Source: Nitrososphaerota archaeon
GTDB taxonomy: Archaea > Thermoproteota > Nitrososphaeria > Nitrososphaerales > Nitrosopumilaceae
Direction: 5' to 3'
Assembly: GCA_021323705.1 (NCBI GenBank)
Contig: JAJPKL010000012.1
Location: 1-64,000, forward strand
DNA: 64,000 nt
The notes under the pieces are model-generated. The model saw only the letters and a list, made by a program, of their open reading frames with translations, was not told the DNA's origin and ran no database searches. The position numbers and the translations under genes were made by a program. Shown here one piece after another: positions 24,577 to 32,557 of this stretch. Position 1 is the first letter of the stretch; the number at the start of each line of letters is the position of its first letter.

Positions 24577-26067
24577 ATGTTTGATAGTTTTTTTACCAAA
24601 ATAACAAGAGCGCCAGAATTTCCAACTGATTTTGACTGGATTAATGTAGATAAACCTCTTTCGCTTGAAAGACTTCGAGGCCACATAATTGTACTAGATT
24701 TCTGGACATACTGTTGCATAAATTGCATGCATACTTTACCAGTCCTTGCCGATCTTGAAAAAAAATACGAAGGTAGACCAGTTGCCTTTATAGGCGTTCA
24801 CTCTGCCAAGTTTTTTAATGAACAAGATAGAAAAAACATAGAAGAGGCAGTCAGACGGTATGAGATTTCGCATCCTGTTCTAGTAGACAGAAAGATGACG
24901 GTGTGGCAAAAATACGAAGTATCGGGCTGGCCCACAATTGTAATTATCGATCCAAAAGGAACTGTTGTCTACAAGCAATCCGGCGAAGGTCAGAAGGAAA
25001 TGATAGAAGACACCATCGACGTTCTGCTGGAAAAACATGCCAAAGATGGAACCTTGGCTAAAGAGTCTATCAAAATGGCACATTTTACCCCAAGCGATAA
25101 GGCCACTCTTTCATATCCTGGAAAACTATCCATATCAAATGACAAAATAGCAATCTCTGACTCTAACCATAACAGAATCATCATAAGCGATATGACTGGA
25201 AAGATCAAACACGTCATAGGAAATGGCACTAAAGGGTTTTCAGATGGCGATTTTCAAAATGCGTTGTTCTTTAGACCTCAGGGAATAGTTTGGAGGGATG
25301 AAACAATATTTGTTGCAGATACAGAAAATCACGCAATTCGAAAGATAGACTTGGTTACAAAGACTGTAGTTACAGTAGCAGGTACAGGCAAGCAAGGACC
25401 ATGGATGTCAAAAGGAGGAAAAGGGAGAGAAACCTCACTTTCATCACCATGGGATGTAGCTATAAAGGACAATGTAGTTTTCATTGCAATGGCAGGAAAT
25501 CACCAAGTATGGGCATTTGACACTGAAACTGAGTTGGTGCGTCCTTTTGCAGGAAGCGGTTATGAAAACATAGTCGACGGAAATAGAACGCAGGCACAGC
25601 TTGCACAACCAAGCGGTCTTTCAGTTTTTGGTGATAAAGTATACTTTGCAGATAGCGAGACATCATCAATTCGTGAGATAGACTTGAGATCAAATCATGT
25701 TAAGACACTTGTTGGACACGGTCTTTTCGTTTTTGGTTACAAAGATGGGAGTCTAGACGAGTCATTATTCCAACATCCGCTTGGGCTGTGTGCCACAGGC
25801 AATCAAATTTTTGTTGCAGATACCTACAATTCTGCATTAAGAGAGATAAACTTGGAAAATGATACAGTGTCAACAATAATTGGAAAACAAGGTATTTCAG
25901 GCGTATGTAGACTCGATGATCCAAATTGCGATTCACTGGGGCTCTATGAGCCAAGCGATGTCAAGTTTTACAAGGATAAACTGTATATTTCTGACACGAA
26001 CAATCATCTGATACGCGTCTATGATCTTAAAGCGAATATTCTCAAGACTTTGGAAATAAGCGTTTGA
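24577..26067 (+). CDS. Thioredoxin-like domain fused to NHL beta-propeller (NHLRC2-like)
   Basis: 496 aa, ATG start. Residues 1-150 form a thioredoxin/TlpA-like domain with the redox motif CCINC (46-50). The remainder is a six-bladed NHL propeller (DSNHNRIIISD, DTENHAIRKIDL, DSETSSIREIDL, DTYNSALREINL, DTNNHLIRVYDL). Domain order equals human NHLRC2. No signal peptide is visible, so probably cytoplasmic. Likely redox activity with a protein-binding propeller; substrate not known. Confidence 0.9.
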   Translation: MFDSFFTKITRAPEFPTDFDWINVDKPLSLERLRGHIIVLDFWTYCCINCMHTLPVLADLEKKYEGRPVAFIGVHSAKFFNEQDRKNIEEAVRRYEISHPVLVDRKMTVWQKYEVSGWPTIVIIDPKGTVVYKQSGEGQKEMIEDTIDVLLEKHAKDGTLAKESIKMAHFTPSDKATLSYPGKLSISNDKIAISDSNHNRIIISDMTGKIKHVIGNGTKGFSDGDFQNALFFRPQGIVWRDETIFVADTENHAIRKIDLVTKTVVTVAGTGKQGPWMSKGGKGRETSLSSPWDVAIKDNVVFIAMAGNHQVWAFDTETELVRPFAGSGYENIVDGNRTQAQLAQPSGLSVFGDKVYFADSETSSIREIDLRSNHVKTLVGHGLFVFGYKDGSLDESLFQHPLGLCATGNQIFVADTYNSALREINLENDTVSTIIGKQGISGVCRLDDPNCDSLGLYEPSDVKFYKDKLYISDTNNHLIRVYDLKANILKTLEISV

Positions 26068-26082
26068 TTTTAAATTAAGAAA

Positions 26083-26349
26083 TCAATCAAAATAATCCTT
26101 CGGCACAATTCCTTGATTCGTTGCAAAATCCACGACTTGCTGAAAATTCACATTTCCTTTCTTATATTGTTCCCAGATAAATTCCAGGTATTCTGTCCTT
26201 TCCAAGCGTTCATTTTCCAGTAATTTGGGGGATCTTTTTATCACATCAGCGCACAACTTCTCAAGATGCGGATACTCAAATTTATCAAATAGTATCTTTA
26301 GCTGTTCCACATTCTTGTCTTTCTGCTTTGCTTTACCAAAAAATCCCAT
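26083..26349 (-). CDS. Small helical protein, unknown
   Basis: 88 aa, ATG start, mostly helical with charged residues (FEYPHLEKLCADVIKRSPKLL; RTEYLEFIWEQY). No membrane segment. Converges with the NHL gene. No domain recognised. Confidence 0.55.
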   Translation of the reverse strand: MGFFGKAKQKDKNVEQLKILFDKFEYPHLEKLCADVIKRSPKLLENERLERTEYLEFIWEQYKKGNVNFQQVVDFATNQGIVPKDYFD

Positions 26350-26476
26350 ATTTCTTGTTAAATAGAGGCATTTAAAAACTCTAGAATTGTTTCTTGGCCT
26401 ACAGAATTTTATCCAATTAGCATCAGAGGAACATGGTTCAAGTAAGAATTTAAAGCTGGATTTAGATTATTACAGT

Positions 26477-26707
26477 ATGGAAAAGGCATACATCTTGATC
26501 GGATGCGAGCTTGGGGCAGAAAGCGAAATTGTAGAAAAAATAAAACGCATGGACAAGGTCAAAGATGCAAGGGTAGTCTATGGAGATTACGACATTGTAG
26601 TGGAAGCTGAAGCAAGTACAGATACCCAGCTTGATAATCTGATCACAAAGAAGATTAGAAAGATGGACAAGGTACGTTCTACTATGACCTTGGGTGTCGT
26701 AAGCTAG
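26477..26707 (+). CDS. Stand-alone Lrp/AsnC ligand-binding (RAM) domain protein
   Basis: 76 aa from ATG 26477. The sequence MEKAYILIGCELGAESEIVE through TMTLGVVS is the alpha/beta ligand-sensing half of Lrp/AsnC regulators without the DNA-binding half. The ORF track's 106-aa version adds an N-terminus without homology, and a TATA-like stretch lies before 26477. Such domains assemble into oligomers that bind amino acids. A second one is at 63046. Converges with the 81-aa gene (26-nt overlap). Confidence 0.85.
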   Translation: MEKAYILIGCELGAESEIVEKIKRMDKVKDARVVYGDYDIVVEAEASTDTQLDNLITKKIRKMDKVRSTMTLGVVS

Positions 26708-26927
26708 TTACAATTCCCAACACTACAATTCCCGCACCTACAGCGTCAATAGATGTGCCGTAGACAATCCATTTTGGATTAGAATACATAAAAGATGAAG
26801 TTGGTCCTACTACTGAGTTTCCCTGTAAAAAGAAGAGCGTTCCAAAAGAAAGCATGGTTGCGCCCACTATAATCAGCACAATCCCAATTCTCACACTGTT
26901 ATCATAATCCTCTTGAAATAAAGGCAA
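26682..26927 (-). CDS. Small two-span membrane protein, unknown
   Basis: 81 aa from TTG 26927; a GTG at residue 11 is a possible alternative. Two hydrophobic helices (about 13-34 and 54-73) surround a short polar loop. The 3' end overlaps the Lrp-domain gene by 26 nt in the opposite sense, which is unusual but is seen at other convergent pairs here. Function unknown. Confidence 0.5.
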   Translation of the reverse strand: MPLFQEDYDNSVRIGIVLIIVGATMLSFGTLFFLQGNSVVGPTSSFMYSNPKWIVYGTSIDAVGAGIVVLGIVTSLRHPRS

Positions 26928-26972
26928 AATGAATTGATAAATTAGGCAAAATCATTTGGATTTCTTTCTTTA

Positions 26973-27692
26973 ATGCGCTTTCATAAAGCAAATTTCAGAT
27001 TGGATGAGTGGGGACCTGACCTATTTGAGATTAGGCATAGTAGAAACTGGCTAGATATCAGCATATTCGTTGGAGCGGCAGTGCTTTCATTAGCGGTTTC
27101 TCTTCTATTTGGGGCAGAGATCAACAACGCCATAAAGCAATCCCCTATAATCATAGACTTGATGTTTATTCCTTCTTTTTTGATTGGTTTACTCTATGGC
27201 ATAAAGATGGCAGAACGGGTAATGTCGCCTACCGCGCCTCGAAGTCCACTGCGAAGAGGAATAATCAAGATATTTCTGTTCATCTTCATGATGGGTTCCA
27301 TATTTACATCAGTTTCATTTGCACTTCACGGTGGCGCTCATCCCCCTCAAGACTCGATTTTAAAAGAAGGACCTATACAATGGATAAATGAATTCGTTAC
27401 AGCAAATGGCGGATTAACATTTCTAATAGTATCAAGCATAACTATGATGGCCGCTGCAACCAAGCGCATAGTTGGTATGGATGGTTTTCTAAGTAAAATT
27501 TTCACATTTGTCGGTACATACATTTTCTTTACAATGGTTGCATTAAGTCTGACACACAGCGATCCTACGCATTCCCAAGTCTACTTGTATGCATGCTATC
27601 AAGCCGGAATAGTTGGCGGAATATTTTATCAACTAAACAAGTTCACTACACGTTCAAACATGTGGGAAGACTACATGAATGGCTATTACTAG
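26973..27692 (+). CDS. Polytopic membrane protein, unknown
   Basis: 239 aa, ATG start, about six hydrophobic segments (starting near 27, 56, 97, 145, 172 and 207). The first 25 residues are a charged soluble stretch. It contains HGGAHPPQD and HSDPTHS loops with His that could bind metal. No transporter signature recognised. Its end overlaps the convergent gene by 4 nt. Confidence 0.6.
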   Translation: MRFHKANFRLDEWGPDLFEIRHSRNWLDISIFVGAAVLSLAVSLLFGAEINNAIKQSPIIIDLMFIPSFLIGLLYGIKMAERVMSPTAPRSPLRRGIIKIFLFIFMMGSIFTSVSFALHGGAHPPQDSILKEGPIQWINEFVTANGGLTFLIVSSITMMAAATKRIVGMDGFLSKIFTFVGTYIFFTMVALSLTHSDPTHSQVYLYACYQAGIVGGIFYQLNKFTTRSNMWEDYMNGYY

Positions 27693-28195
27693 ATCCTGCG
27701 GTATCTCAGGGTCAGAAATAAGATTCCAAAAGAAGCCAGCATTATTGCAGGTACGATGCCAGAAAACTCTGGCATATAGGTGGTTCCTGCAATGTCAGTC
27801 TTTATGTTCCCAGAATCATTGAATTTTAGAATCACGGTTGTGAGATTGCCGTTCTTGAGTATGATCGGTGACACTTGTTTACCATCTTGGTAAACAGTAT
27901 AGTTTCCCCCAATGAGGTTAGATGGTATCTCTATTTCTGCAATGTTTCCAGTGTGAGTGCTATTGCCTAGAAATGTCAGCGTTTTTGTGTCTTTGTTAAA
28001 TGTCACGTTTTGTACGTTGTAATTTGCTGTGGTATTTACTGTGAATGTGTATTGATCAGCCTTGATAGGCCATCCCCATTTAAGACCCGGATGGTCTAGA
28101 CCATGAAATTGTACTTGCCCCAAGGCCTGTACGGAAAACAATACCGAAGCGAACACTAAAGCTAATACCAACGTTAAGAAAATAACTGATTTCAA
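27689..28195 (-). CDS. Secreted protein with PEFG-CTERM-like anchor
   Basis: 168 aa. Start TTG 28195, sharing TTGA with the eL15 stop, so it is translationally coupled to eL15. A signal peptide (VIFLTLVLALVFASVLFSVQA) is followed by a beta domain with many N-x-T/S sites, then MPEFSGIVPAIMLASFGILF and RYRR, a PEF-type archaeosortase sorting signal. Likely surface-anchored, no known enzyme motif. Confidence 0.7.
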   Translation of the reverse strand: MKSVIFLTLVLALVFASVLFSVQALGQVQFHGLDHPGLKWGWPIKADQYTFTVNTTANYNVQNVTFNKDTKTLTFLGNSTHTGNIAEIEIPSNLIGGNYTVYQDGKQVSPIILKNGNLTTVILKFNDSGNIKTDIAGTTYMPEFSGIVPAIMLASFGILFLTLRYRRI

Positions 28196-28650
28196 TTCTT
28201 CAGACCGGCAATTTTGCCACGCAGTTCTTTATCATTAGATATTCTCGGATGTGATGGATCAGCCAATATGACTTCATACCACAGATAGACGCCATCTTGA
28301 TAAAGATAGTATGAACCAAGAAGTTTCAGGTTAGGAAATCTTTCAAGCACTCTGCGTTCAGCAACTTTTTGCATACTAAGTGCGGGTTTTATTCTCAGTA
28401 CACCAAGATGTTTTGGTCTTCTTCCTGCAACAGGTCTCTTTTTGCGCATGTTGCCCCTACCAACTCTCATTCTTACTACTACAATGCCTTGTTTTGCCTT
28501 GTATCCAAGCTGTCTTGCCTTGTGCAGCCTGCTTGGTCTTTCAATCCTTTCAAGCGCATGCTGTTTTCTCCATTCTACAGCCTTTGCTCTAAGCTCAGTA
28601 GAGTTTTCTTTCCACATTTTAAGCCAGACCTGTTCTTGATGACTGGTCAT
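28192..28650 (-). CDS. rpl15e: Ribosomal protein eL15
   Basis: 152 aa, ATG start, usual archaeal length. The sequence is the expected basic eL15: WRKQHALERIERPSRLHKAR, LGYKAKQGIVVVRMRVGRG, RPKHLGVLRIKPALS and DPSHPRISND. A component of the large ribosomal subunit. It lies upstream of the PEFG protein gene with a 4-nt overlap. Confidence 0.95.
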   Translation of the reverse strand: MTSHQEQVWLKMWKENSTELRAKAVEWRKQHALERIERPSRLHKARQLGYKAKQGIVVVRMRVGRGNMRKKRPVAGRRPKHLGVLRIKPALSMQKVAERRVLERFPNLKLLGSYYLYQDGVYLWYEVILADPSHPRISNDKELRGKIAGLKN

Positions 28651-28746
28651 ATACTCCGCACTACCAAATTCCCCCTTAATATTCTGTTACAACACTAGGA
28701 ATCATGTTTCAAAACCCTATTATGAAATAACATTATTGCAAAAATC

Positions 28747-29376
28747 ATGGGAAGATTTGCTGTCATTCTATTTGTGACAATATCAATTTTGATTCTAACA
28801 CTAATTGGTCCATCATATGGATTTACCCAGATCTCCATTGTCACAAGTAAGCCTGTTTACAAATATGGCGATAGCCTCTCCTTTTCAGTTACAGTTTCAA
28901 ATGTTACCGGAGATATGGCTGTTTTAGAGATCGTTGACCAGTCGAATCATTCGTCGTCTCCCATCAACCTAATGATTACAAAACCAGTCTCAAATATCAC
29001 TGCCCCCGTTCCATTTTATAGAACAACATTTCCACCTGGCACTTATTTTATCAGAATTCAATATGACGGAACCAATGCCGTCTCACCCTTTCAGCTAGTG
29101 GACGCTGAAAATATTGCAATACCGCCAGCATTCAAAGACGTAGCAGATTCATGGGTTCACAACCAAACATCTAACAAGTTATTTGGTGAACACATTGCAG
29201 AGCTCATCAATGCAGAAGTAATAAAGATAGATAATTACCAAAAACCAAATATGACAGTGATTCCATCATGGTTCAAAAATGATGCAGTGTGGTGGTCAAG
29301 TGGTTTTATTTCAGATAATGATTTCGGGCATGCAATAGAATATCTCATCAAGCATAATATAATGAAGGTCATCTGA
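28747..29376 (+). CDS. Secreted protein with thaumarchaeal C-terminal WW module
   Basis: 209 aa, ATG start. A signal peptide, then an Ig/MG2-like beta domain (about 27-130). The last 40 residues (IPSWFKNDAVWWSSGFISDN then AIEYLIKHNIMKVI) form a compact helical module that I know from many secreted thaumarchaeal proteins, often repeated (the WIKNNAGWW type). Its function is not known. Converges with the next gene (8-nt overlap). Confidence 0.75.
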   Translation: MGRFAVILFVTISILILTLIGPSYGFTQISIVTSKPVYKYGDSLSFSVTVSNVTGDMAVLEIVDQSNHSSSPINLMITKPVSNITAPVPFYRTTFPPGTYFIRIQYDGTNAVSPFQLVDAENIAIPPAFKDVADSWVHNQTSNKLFGEHIAELINAEVIKIDNYQKPNMTVIPSWFKNDAVWWSSGFISDNDFGHAIEYLIKHNIMKVI

Positions 29377-30142
29377 CTTTTCGTGATAGTTTTGCAGGTC
29401 TTCTTCTTGCGGCACTTGCAATTACAATTATTACAACAAGAGATATGGCTCCGATCACAGACAGATCAACATAGCTTAGGCTGATGGTTATGTTTGGCAT
29501 ATATGGTATCTTGAAAACAACATTTTGCGTCATGTTTACCTGAGTTGTTGCATTTTCCAAAGTAATGTTTGCCTGTGTAGATTTAGTTGTAGATGGAGTC
29601 ATCGGGTTTGTGCTTGGCATTTCCGTAGTTGGTGGCAGATGACTGACAGACTGATTTGTTTGCGGCTTAGATGGCGTGGTTTGCGACGGAGTAGAAGATG
29701 TCAATGGGGCTTGAACGTTACTGCCAGCAGGTCCTGAGATTGCAACAAAAGTTCCAATTATCTCAATCTGCCTATTTCCAGGCGTAAGTTGAATCGATAT
29801 ATTTCTTGTAGTCGAGGTAGGATTTTTTTCTTCAACGTTTTCAAGCGTACCATCAACTACAACAATAAACGGAATGTCATTATTTCCTTGTTTAGAATCC
29901 AGAAGAGCTCGAGGTATGGTAAGTTCAAGATATGAATTGGAGTTTGATACTTGAACAGTTGCAATTAATTCATCATAAGTAGGATTTGTCTCCATGCCTT
30001 GCATATTAACTCCATTTGCAGTGTAATTTACCTGAAAAGTTTTTCCTGCTACAACGGACACAGTTCCCGAATCAGCAAAGGCTGGAATTATAGACAGCAT
30101 TACAAGAACTATTACAGCAACTGCAAGTACTAGGCGTACCAC
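29369..30142 (-). CDS. Surface-anchored protein with Ser/Thr linker
   Basis: 257 aa, GTG start. Signal peptide (LVLAVAVIVLVMLSIIPAFA), a beta domain to about residue 130, a Ser/Thr/Pro/Gln linker (TSSTPSQTTPSKPQTNQ), and a C-terminal membrane helix ending in an Arg/Lys-rich tail. No PEF motif, so it is probably a plain C-terminal anchor. The linker suggests glycosylation. Located 2 nt downstream of serA's stop on the same strand. Confidence 0.65.
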   Translation of the reverse strand: MVRLVLAVAVIVLVMLSIIPAFADSGTVSVVAGKTFQVNYTANGVNMQGMETNPTYDELIATVQVSNSNSYLELTIPRALLDSKQGNNDIPFIVVVDGTLENVEEKNPTSTTRNISIQLTPGNRQIEIIGTFVAISGPAGSNVQAPLTSSTPSQTTPSKPQTNQSVSHLPPTTEMPSTNPMTPSTTKSTQANITLENATTQVNMTQNVVFKIPYMPNITISLSYVDLSVIGAISLVVIIVIASAARRRPAKLSRKVR

Positions 30143-30144
30143 GA

Positions 30145-31077
30145 CTAGATAACGCCACGAAGAATCATTATTATCTTTTCTGCTATAACATTTGCAGCTA
30201 AAGCCTGAGCTTCTCTTGTCTGAGCTCCTATGTGAGGAGTACAGATAACGTTTGGCAAAGTGGCAAGCTTGTTTCCCACAGCAGGTTCTTTCTCAAACAC
30301 ATCCAAGGCTGCTCCTGCAATTTTTCCTTCCTTTATGGCATTGTAGAGTGCCTCTTCATCAATTATCTCTCCTCTGGATGTATTGATGAGATAGGCAGTT
30401 TTTTTCATCTTTGATAGCCTTTGTGTATTAACAAGATGTTTTGTCTCAGGCGTGAACGGTACATGAAATGATATGTAGTCTGCGCTTGAGAGCAAGGTGT
30501 CAAGATCAGTCTTGACCAGTCCTACTTCTCTTGCAAAGTCTTCCTGGATTGGAACTACGTCATATCCTATGATATTCATATTTAGTGCTTTGGCGTGTCG
30601 TGCAAGTTTTTTCCCAATATTTCCCAGTCCTACTATACCAAGATATTTACCAGAAAGTTCGCTTCCCATTAGTTCCTTTTTTAACCACTTTCCATTTCGT
30701 ATCTCCCTGTCAGCACGCGGAATCTCCCTGGCAAGCGAGAGCATGAGCCCCAAGACAAGCTCAGCTACAGCGTTCATGGCTCCCTCTACCGCATTGATTA
30801 CTCGTATGCCCTTTGCCTTTGCAGCATCCACATCAATGTTGTCAAGACCTACTCCAACTCTTGCAATTATCTTGCACGCATTGGCTTTTTCTATCAAATC
30901 TTTTGTCAATTTGGTTCTGCTTCGCACTATCACAATCTCGTAATTACCAATCTTCTCCTTAATTTGGTCAGGAGTGATTTCTGGTTCGTAAGTAATTTTT
31001 AAACCATTTTTTTGTAGTATCTCGTTTAATATTTTATCAACCTGATCACAAATTAGAACTGACTGATTCATACTCAT
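30145..31077 (-). CDS. serA: D-3-phosphoglycerate dehydrogenase
   Basis: About 310 aa from ATG 31077 (ATG 31071 is an alternative; the ORF-track start at 31110 has no homology). NAD-binding GLGNIG, the catalytic Arg in NTSRGEIID, and the catalytic His in CTPHIGAQT are all present. First step of serine biosynthesis from 3-phosphoglycerate. It lacks the C-terminal ACT domain, like other short archaeal forms. Other 2-hydroxyacid dehydrogenases are the alternative. Confidence 0.85.
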   Translation of the reverse strand: MSMNQSVLICDQVDKILNEILQKNGLKITYEPEITPDQIKEKIGNYEIVIVRSRTKLTKDLIEKANACKIIARVGVGLDNIDVDAAKAKGIRVINAVEGAMNAVAELVLGLMLSLAREIPRADREIRNGKWLKKELMGSELSGKYLGIVGLGNIGKKLARHAKALNMNIIGYDVVPIQEDFAREVGLVKTDLDTLLSSADYISFHVPFTPETKHLVNTQRLSKMKKTAYLINTSRGEIIDEEALYNAIKEGKIAGAALDVFEKEPAVGNKLATLPNVICTPHIGAQTREAQALAANVIAEKIIMILRGVI

Positions 31078-31155
31078 GCAAGATGACCAATACTTACAGA
31101 ATATAATCATTATTGTGGAATTTGGATAAAAAAGGAAAAAGTAGGATTATTGGAC

Positions 31156-32460
31156 TTACTGTCCAGTCATGTTTCCTAGTTGGGCAGCACGATCGTTTGT
31201 GCATTCACAGTGGACAAATGTCTGCTGTGGTATGCTTGTTCCAGGCACACTCGAGACTGGAGGTACAGCATCCGATGGGTTTGGAGCTGGACTTGCTTGA
31301 GCTAGCTGCACTGCAGCCGCACCACTAAAGATGGCTGCGTAGTCATGGTTGACGATAACATATGCACCTGGTTCGTCATATACAACATCGACGATTGCAT
31401 CTTGTGAACCGCCAATGTCCCATGTCTGTGTACCCATTGCTTGTACCATGTTACCCTGTGTAACTCTGTCCAATTGTGATCCTACAATGTGGAAGAACAC
31501 TGGCATGTTGCCTTGGTTTACCACAAAGTATCTTACGTGTTGACCAACTGGTAGAATTATTGGGGCTGCCTCGTCATGACCACCTGCACCCTTCCACACC
31601 TTTGTTACAACTGGATCATAGCCAAATGGTTTGCCGTTTATCACAGTCCAAGTTGTTTGGTGCTTGAACATGGCATCTTGGTTGTATGAACCGTTGTCAT
31701 CTATGTAGAGTTGGTTGAATTGCATGGTGAACTCATATGCTGCTGGAGAAACTAGTGTGTTGTTCAACACTACTTGACCATTTTGTGTCGCAGTTCTCTG
31801 GACTAGGAGTTTGTGGTATCCGTTTAGTGGATCAACAATTACCATTCCGTACATGCCGGAAAGAACATGTTGGTCCATACCAATTACACCTACACCTTCA
31901 CAGTGATACTTGAAGGCACCAGGAGTTTGTGCGATGAATGCATATGTGTTTGACTTGCCTGGCATCACAGGACCAAAGTTTGGAACTGCAGATATTCTTG
32001 CAGCGTGGATATCAAGGCTGTGACCTGTCAGCTCAGTTGATGGTACATTTAGGGTAACCTCGATGACGTCACCTTGTGTTACTCTAATTGTCGGACCAGG
32101 AACTTGGCCGTTGAAGGTCATTGCATGATACATCTTTCCGCCAGGAATTGGCAGATCGACGCTTTGTGCAGTCAGTGTTACTTCATGGACGGTTCGACCA
32201 GCTGCTTTTTCAGCCGCTACTTGGTCTAACGGAATTGCATCCGCACCGAACATATTGAACACAAGACCGCCGACGCTTGCGACATCTTTTGCAGTCACAG
32301 AATCAATTGTCTGTGGTGTCACTTTGTCAATTGTCTCTGGTGATACGCCTAGGGCGTTACCAGCTACTGCCTGTGTGTTTGAATATGTGCTACCGAACAG
32401 AATTCCAGCCACTGCCGCTACTGCAACAATGGATAGTATACTGTATCGTTTATTCATCAT
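31156..32460 (-). CDS. nirK: NirK-type multicopper oxidase (copper nitrite reductase family)
   Basis: 434 aa with a signal peptide, two cupredoxin domains and all expected copper ligands. Type 1: His147, Cys187, His198, Met203. Type 2: His152, His186 and the His of FFHIVGS. GHSLDIHAA and YHCEGV are diagnostic. Thaumarchaeal NirK-like oxidases act in the pseudo-periplasm in nitrogen oxide metabolism of ammonia oxidation. A 60-residue linker rich in TID/TAKD follows the signal peptide, and an unusual C-terminal tail contains HCEC. Divergent from the fumarase gene, TATA at 32479-32486. Confidence 0.9.
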   Translation of the reverse strand: MMNKRYSILSIVAVAAVAGILFGSTYSNTQAVAGNALGVSPETIDKVTPQTIDSVTAKDVASVGGLVFNMFGADAIPLDQVAAEKAAGRTVHEVTLTAQSVDLPIPGGKMYHAMTFNGQVPGPTIRVTQGDVIEVTLNVPSTELTGHSLDIHAARISAVPNFGPVMPGKSNTYAFIAQTPGAFKYHCEGVGVIGMDQHVLSGMYGMVIVDPLNGYHKLLVQRTATQNGQVVLNNTLVSPAAYEFTMQFNQLYIDDNGSYNQDAMFKHQTTWTVINGKPFGYDPVVTKVWKGAGGHDEAAPIILPVGQHVRYFVVNQGNMPVFFHIVGSQLDRVTQGNMVQAMGTQTWDIGGSQDAIVDVVYDEPGAYVIVNHDYAAIFSGAAAVQLAQASPAPNPSDAVPPVSSVPGTSIPQQTFVHCECTNDRAAQLGNMTGQ

Positions 32461-32478
32461 CTCGAGTCTTTTTTATAA

Positions 32479-32486
32479 GTATATTA
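32479..32486 (-). promoter_or_regulatory. TATA box of nirK
   Basis: TAATATAC (minus strand), centred about 24 nt from the ATG at 32460, fits a leaderless archaeal promoter. A second A/T stretch (CTTATAAAA) is closer to the start and fits less well. Confidence 0.45.
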
Positions 32487-32557
32487 ATCTATTGGGTTTT
32501 GACTGCAAAATAAGTGAAAGTTATGATGATACTTGAGATATTTTTGTAATTTTTCAA

